Positions 61,131 to 64,000 of a DNA stretch of 64,000 nt are shown here, piece after piece. The position numbers were made by a program, and so were the translations under genes. Each line of letters starts with the position of its first letter. The stretch's first letter is position 1. Origin of the DNA: Flavobacteriales bacterium (GTDB lineage Bacteria > Bacteroidota > Bacteroidia > NS11-12g > UBA9320); assembly GCA_020635395.1 (NCBI GenBank), contig JACJZV010000001.1, positions 806,001-870,000 of the forward strand. Direction: 5' to 3'. Under the pieces are notes generated by a model, which was given only the letters and a program-made list of their open reading frames with translations, was not told where the DNA came from and searched no databases.

Positions 61131-61853
61131 TTATTCATTCTCCAAATACCCATCAATCCATCCATGAAGTAAGTATAACACAGGAGTGAGTGCAATGGCT
61201 ACCACAAATTTGTAGATGTAGTTGACAATGGCTATCGCCGTAACTTGGTTCAGAGTCATTTTGCCACTTAAATGAAAGGCAATAAACAGCACAATAAACG
61301 AATCTATAAGCTGCGAAACCAGTGTGGAACCAGTGGCTCGAAGCCATAGTTTTTTATTTCCTGTAATATTTTTCAGCATTTGAAAAACGGTAACATCGGC
61401 TAATTGACCCACCAAAAATGCTACCAACGACCCGGCTATAATCCACAACCCCTGACCAAAAACGAAGCTAAATGCCAAATTCATATCCGCAATGCCATCG
61501 GTTGCTCGGCTTGATACAAACCAATCGGATGGTTTTAGACCAATGGAAAGGTATATCATTAAAAACGAATAAGAGATAAGCCCAACAGCGAAATAGCTCA
61601 AAAATCGAACACCTTTTTTGCCGAAATATTCGTTGATTATGTCGGTTAGAATAAAAACAACTGGCCAAAGCAATACGCCGGCGGTCATGTTAAACCCATC
61701 GAAATGATTGCCTAAGATATGGAAGTTGAGAGGTGAAAAACCAAGTGATTTTTCTAAGTTAAAAATTTTCCCACCAATAAATTCGGCTAACAACGCATTG
61801 GCAATGAAAATGCCACCCAAAACAACGAACAACCGACTTTTTTTAGATTCCAT
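61131..61853 (-). CDS. Queuosine-precursor-type transporter (YhhQ/VUT family)
   Basis: A 240-residue membrane protein with about six helices. Family marks: LLAEFIGGKIF, the conserved VFILTDIINEYFGKKGVRFL, SLVAFLVGQLADVTVFQML and the C-terminal TPVLYLLHGWID. The YhhQ/VUT family imports queuine precursors such as preQ0 or preQ1. No preQ1 riboswitch was seen upstream. It lies in the same direction as the RmlD-like gene 5.5 kb away and probably was its direct neighbour before the island entered. Confidence 0.9.
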   Translation of the reverse strand: MESKKSRLFVVLGGIFIANALLAEFIGGKIFNLEKSLGFSPLNFHILGNHFDGFNMTAGVLLWPVVFILTDIINEYFGKKGVRFLSYFAVGLISYSFLMIYLSIGLKPSDWFVSSRATDGIADMNLAFSFVFGQGLWIIAGSLVAFLVGQLADVTVFQMLKNITGNKKLWLRATGSTLVSQLIDSFIVLFIAFHLSGKMTLNQVTAIAIVNYIYKFVVAIALTPVLYLLHGWIDGYLENE

Positions 61854-61988
61854 ACCACGAAATAAATAAATTTATTGTCTGCAAATGCATACACCCAATA
61901 CCAAATGTGGGGTAATTGTTTTTAATGTATTTTGATTGAGCGATTTACCTACTACTACTTTTGTGGATTGGTGAAGAAAAGGGAAAAC

Positions 61989-62993
61989 ATGACAAGAAAA
62001 TTTATTGCCGCATTGTTTTTAACAGTAAGTAGTTCGGTTTTTTCGCAAACGGCGGAGCAATGGCTTGCATCTGCCAACAATAAAATGGAGGAGGGCAACA
62101 CTCTTGGAGCTATCAGAGATTATACGTCTGCCATAGAGTTAAATAGAAATTTAACCGATGCCTATTTTGGCCGAGGTAGTGTTTATGCCGAGCTGTTGAG
62201 CTACGACATGGCTGTGAAAGATTTTAACAAAGCCATCGAACTTGATTCAAATTCGGCTATGGCATTTTTCAATAGGGGCGTGGTGTATGAAGCAAAGGGC
62301 TATAGAGCATCGGCTCTAAATGATTTCAATCATTATATCAGCTTGCGTCCTGCCGATTTGCAGGGGTATTTGGCTCGAGCAGAACTTTTTATTAAAGAAG
62401 GCAAAACCACCGAAGCCATGTCTGATTACGAACGTGCAAGTAAATTGGAACCTGTTGATTACGAAGGATATTTGAGCCGAAGCGAGGTAAATTTGATTCT
62501 TGGCGATACGGCTGGGGCTCTCCGCGATATTTCACATTGCATCGATTTACATCCGCAAGAATCGCAAGCCTATTTTTTTAGGGCCAATATATATGCAGCT
62601 CAAAACCTGTTAAATAAGGCAATAGACGATATGAATCTGGTTATTTTGGACAAGCCGAATAATGCGGAAGCATTGGCAAAGCGGGGGTTTTTTTATGCTA
62701 AAAGTGGCATTTTAGAGGCCGCTGTTGAAGATTTAAAAAAATCACTTTCCATCAAAAATAGGCAGCCAAATGTTTGGTTCGATTTGGGATATTATCAATT
62801 AGAACTTAAACAATTTCAAGATGCCATTTTATCGTTTCAAAATAGTTTAGCAACTGGTATTGTTGACCCTGAACTGGCCTATTACAACAAAGGGGTCGCG
62901 GAGTTTGCTCTGAATAAAAAGCAGGAGGCTTGCAACAGCATGAGCAAAGCCGGAGCAATGGGGCTTGAGCATCTGCAAAAGCATTGCCGATAA
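61989..62993 (+). CDS. Exported tetratricopeptide-repeat protein
   Basis: A 334-residue protein from ATG 61989 with signal peptide (MTRKFIAALFLTVSSSVFSQ). The frame is open 57 bp upstream, but that start would hide the signal. It consists of about nine TPR units, e.g. NTLGAIRDYTSAIELNRNL, DMAVKDFNKAIELDSNSAM, KTTEAMSDYERASKLEPVD, NKAIDDMNLVILDKPNNAE and LEAAVEDLKKSLSIKN. TPRs hold protein partners; the partner in the periplasm or outer membrane is unknown. Confidence 0.88.
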   Translation: MTRKFIAALFLTVSSSVFSQTAEQWLASANNKMEEGNTLGAIRDYTSAIELNRNLTDAYFGRGSVYAELLSYDMAVKDFNKAIELDSNSAMAFFNRGVVYEAKGYRASALNDFNHYISLRPADLQGYLARAELFIKEGKTTEAMSDYERASKLEPVDYEGYLSRSEVNLILGDTAGALRDISHCIDLHPQESQAYFFRANIYAAQNLLNKAIDDMNLVILDKPNNAEALAKRGFFYAKSGILEAAVEDLKKSLSIKNRQPNVWFDLGYYQLELKQFQDAILSFQNSLATGIVDPELAYYNKGVAEFALNKKQEACNSMSKAGAMGLEHLQKHCR

Positions 62994-63029
62994 TTGGCGA
63001 CCGCAAATACGGTAATAGACTCTTTTTGT

Positions 63030-63770
63030 TTAGCTTAAAAAGCTGCGTTTTATGAACCCCCATTTTTGGAGTCGATAAACAATGCTTACCCGAATTACTC
63101 CCAAGCCGTATTTTACACTTCGTTTAAAGTTGATGGAAGAAGCCTCCTCGAAGTATTTGGTGGGGCATGTAACTTCGCCAATTTCATAACCGGCAAAACA
63201 TATTTGAGCCGTCATTTCATTGTCGAAAACAAAGTCATCCGAATTGGCTTCAATGTTGATTTTACTAAAAACTTCGGTTGAGAAAGCACGATATCCGGTA
63301 TGGTATTCGGATAGTTTTTGCCCCATCAAAATATTTTGAAACAAGGTCAAAAATCGGTTGGCAACATATTTGTATATGGGCATTCCACCTCGCAAAGCAC
63401 CTTTTCCCAAAATGCGGGAGGCATACACCACCGGATACACCTCATTTGCTATAATGCTGGCCATGGCCCTCAAAAGTTTTGGTGTGTATTGATAGTCGGG
63501 GTGAAGCATTACCACAATGTTGGCATCCAGCTCTAATGCTTTTTTGTAACACGATTTTTGATTGCCACCATATCCGCGGTTTTTTTCGTGTTTTACAATG
63601 TGTTTTATGCCCAAATCTTTCGCTTTTGCAATAGTTTCATCGCGGCTGGCATCATCCACCAATACAACTTCATCAACCAAATCAAACGGAATTTCGTTGT
63701 AGGTTTGTTCCAGTGTTTTGGCGGCATTATATGCCGGCAAAACCACTACAATTTTTTTATCTAAAATCAA
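63030..63770 (-). CDS. Family 2 glycosyltransferase (DPM1-like)
   Basis: A 246-residue GT-A enzyme starting at TTG 63770, 3 bp after the stop of the antiporter gene. It has VVVLPAYNAAKTLEQTYNEIP, VDEVVLVDDASRDET (nucleotide-sugar Asp), NRGYGGNQKSCYKKALE, ANIVVMLHPDYQY (in place of the usual DxD) and SEYHTGYRAFS. This is the polyprenyl-phosphate mannosyl/glucosyltransferase type that charges a lipid carrier with a sugar. No membrane helices follow. The TTG start is unusual, but no ATG precedes the conserved beta strand. Confidence 0.9.
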   Translation of the reverse strand: MILDKKIVVVLPAYNAAKTLEQTYNEIPFDLVDEVVLVDDASRDETIAKAKDLGIKHIVKHEKNRGYGGNQKSCYKKALELDANIVVMLHPDYQYTPKLLRAMASIIANEVYPVVYASRILGKGALRGGMPIYKYVANRFLTLFQNILMGQKLSEYHTGYRAFSTEVFSKINIEANSDDFVFDNEMTAQICFAGYEIGEVTCPTKYFEEASSINFKRSVKYGLGVIRVSIVYRLQKWGFIKRSFLS

Positions 63771-63773
63771 GGG

Positions 63774-64000
63774 TTAAGAAAAAAGAAGGAAATATACCAA
63801 AGCACCTGCTAAATAACCAAGAACGGCAAGCCAAGAGATTTTTTTCAGATACCAACCAAAATCAATTTTTTCGAGTCCCATGGCTGCAACACCCGCTGCT
63901 GAACCAATAATAAGCGAGCTACCGCCAACCCCTGCACAATAGGCCAAAAATTGCCAAAAAGTGCCATCGGCTGCAAAGGCCGATCCTTGTGCTGCGGCCA
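63774..64000 (-). CDS. nhaD: NhaD-type sodium/proton antiporter (3' end only)
   Basis: The frame is open to the window edge; only the last 74 residues are present. They read FWQFLAYCAGVGGSSLIIGSAAGVAAMGLEKIDF (about residues 14-47 of the fragment) and end with the hydrophobic LAVLGYLAGALVYFLLFS. This C-terminus is typical of NhaD, a membrane antiporter exchanging sodium or lithium for protons. It lies 3 bp upstream of the glycosyltransferase and probably shares its transcript. Confidence 0.85.
   Translation of the reverse strand, partial: AAAQGSAFAADGTFWQFLAYCAGVGGSSLIIGSAAGVAAMGLEKIDFGWYLKKISWLAVLGYLAGALVYFLLFS

Noticed and set aside
61854..61988. preQ1 riboswitch before the queuosine-precursor-type transporter
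   Set aside because: The short upstream region shows no preQ1 aptamer pattern that I can recognise.
1..64000. tRNA, rRNA, tmRNA or RNase P RNA genes
   Set aside because: Intergenic gaps were read and none showed an acceptor-stem/T-loop pattern or a known structural RNA. Almost all gaps are under 200 bp.

Overview
The window looks like chromosome from a member of the Bacteroidota. The evidence is an alternative complex III operon, type IX secretion sorting domains (gliding-associated CHU_C-like and type A tails), the gene order miaB / sigma-54 activator / lptE-like / secG / groES / groEL, a mevalonate-type isoprenoid cluster, WG-repeat and GSCFA-family proteins, and -7 boxes of the form TAnnTTTG. 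The DNA is AT-rich and densely coding. No rRNA, tRNA or CRISPR array was found.

Layout. 1-8256: respiratory operon actA(partial)-B-C-D-E-F, closed by a strong hairpin. ActD carries an added helix-hairpin-helix tail and ActE an added OmpA-like domain. 8396-11397: a YbiT-like ABC-F ATPase and two overlapping FKBP-type prolyl isomerase lipoproteins. 11457-19724 (minus): a WG-repeat protein, a large lipoprotein, and a tightly overlapping trio (Gfo/Idh-like oxidoreductase, lipoprotein, polyprenyl glycosylphosphotransferase) for surface glycan synthesis. 19809-27043: pcm, a cell-wall amidase, an amidohydrolase and a giant T9SS-sorted protein. 27213-32586: a first restriction-modification pair (C5-cytosine methylase with an N-terminal HTH, plus an Eco47II/Sau96I-type nuclease), a YjbR-like protein, a secreted esterase and an unknown exported protein. 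32666-39225 (minus): the miaB-to-groEL block. 39389-47834: lipoprotein, GSCFA protein, a Reeler/PKD secreted protein with a CxxCH motif, a VWA protein, two tandem membrane J-domain proteins and a Tudor-like protein. 47900-52336: mevalonate cluster (GHMP kinase, MvaD, MvaK, UbiA-type prenyltransferase). 52337-55608: T9SS beta-propeller protein and an RmlD-like reductase. 55658-61128: an island bounded by an 18-bp direct repeat, holding an IS3-family element and a second, two-gene methylase/nuclease cassette. 61131-64000: a queuosine-precursor-type transporter, a TPR protein, a GT2 glycosyltransferase and the end of an NhaD-type antiporter.

The most unusual locus is 48809-50518. A complete REP-associated tyrosine transposase (RAYT) sits inside the mevalonate operon and reads in frame, without a stop, into a complete diphosphomevalonate decarboxylase. 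The RAYT part contains two families of near-perfect REP-like palindromes in its own coding sequence: one inverted pair, and one triple array with a 30-bp period that keeps the frame. The second locus of note is the 18-bp-repeat-bounded island, whose insertion appears to have separated the transporter gene from the RmlD-like gene. All functional statements rest on motif recognition by eye; no database search was run.
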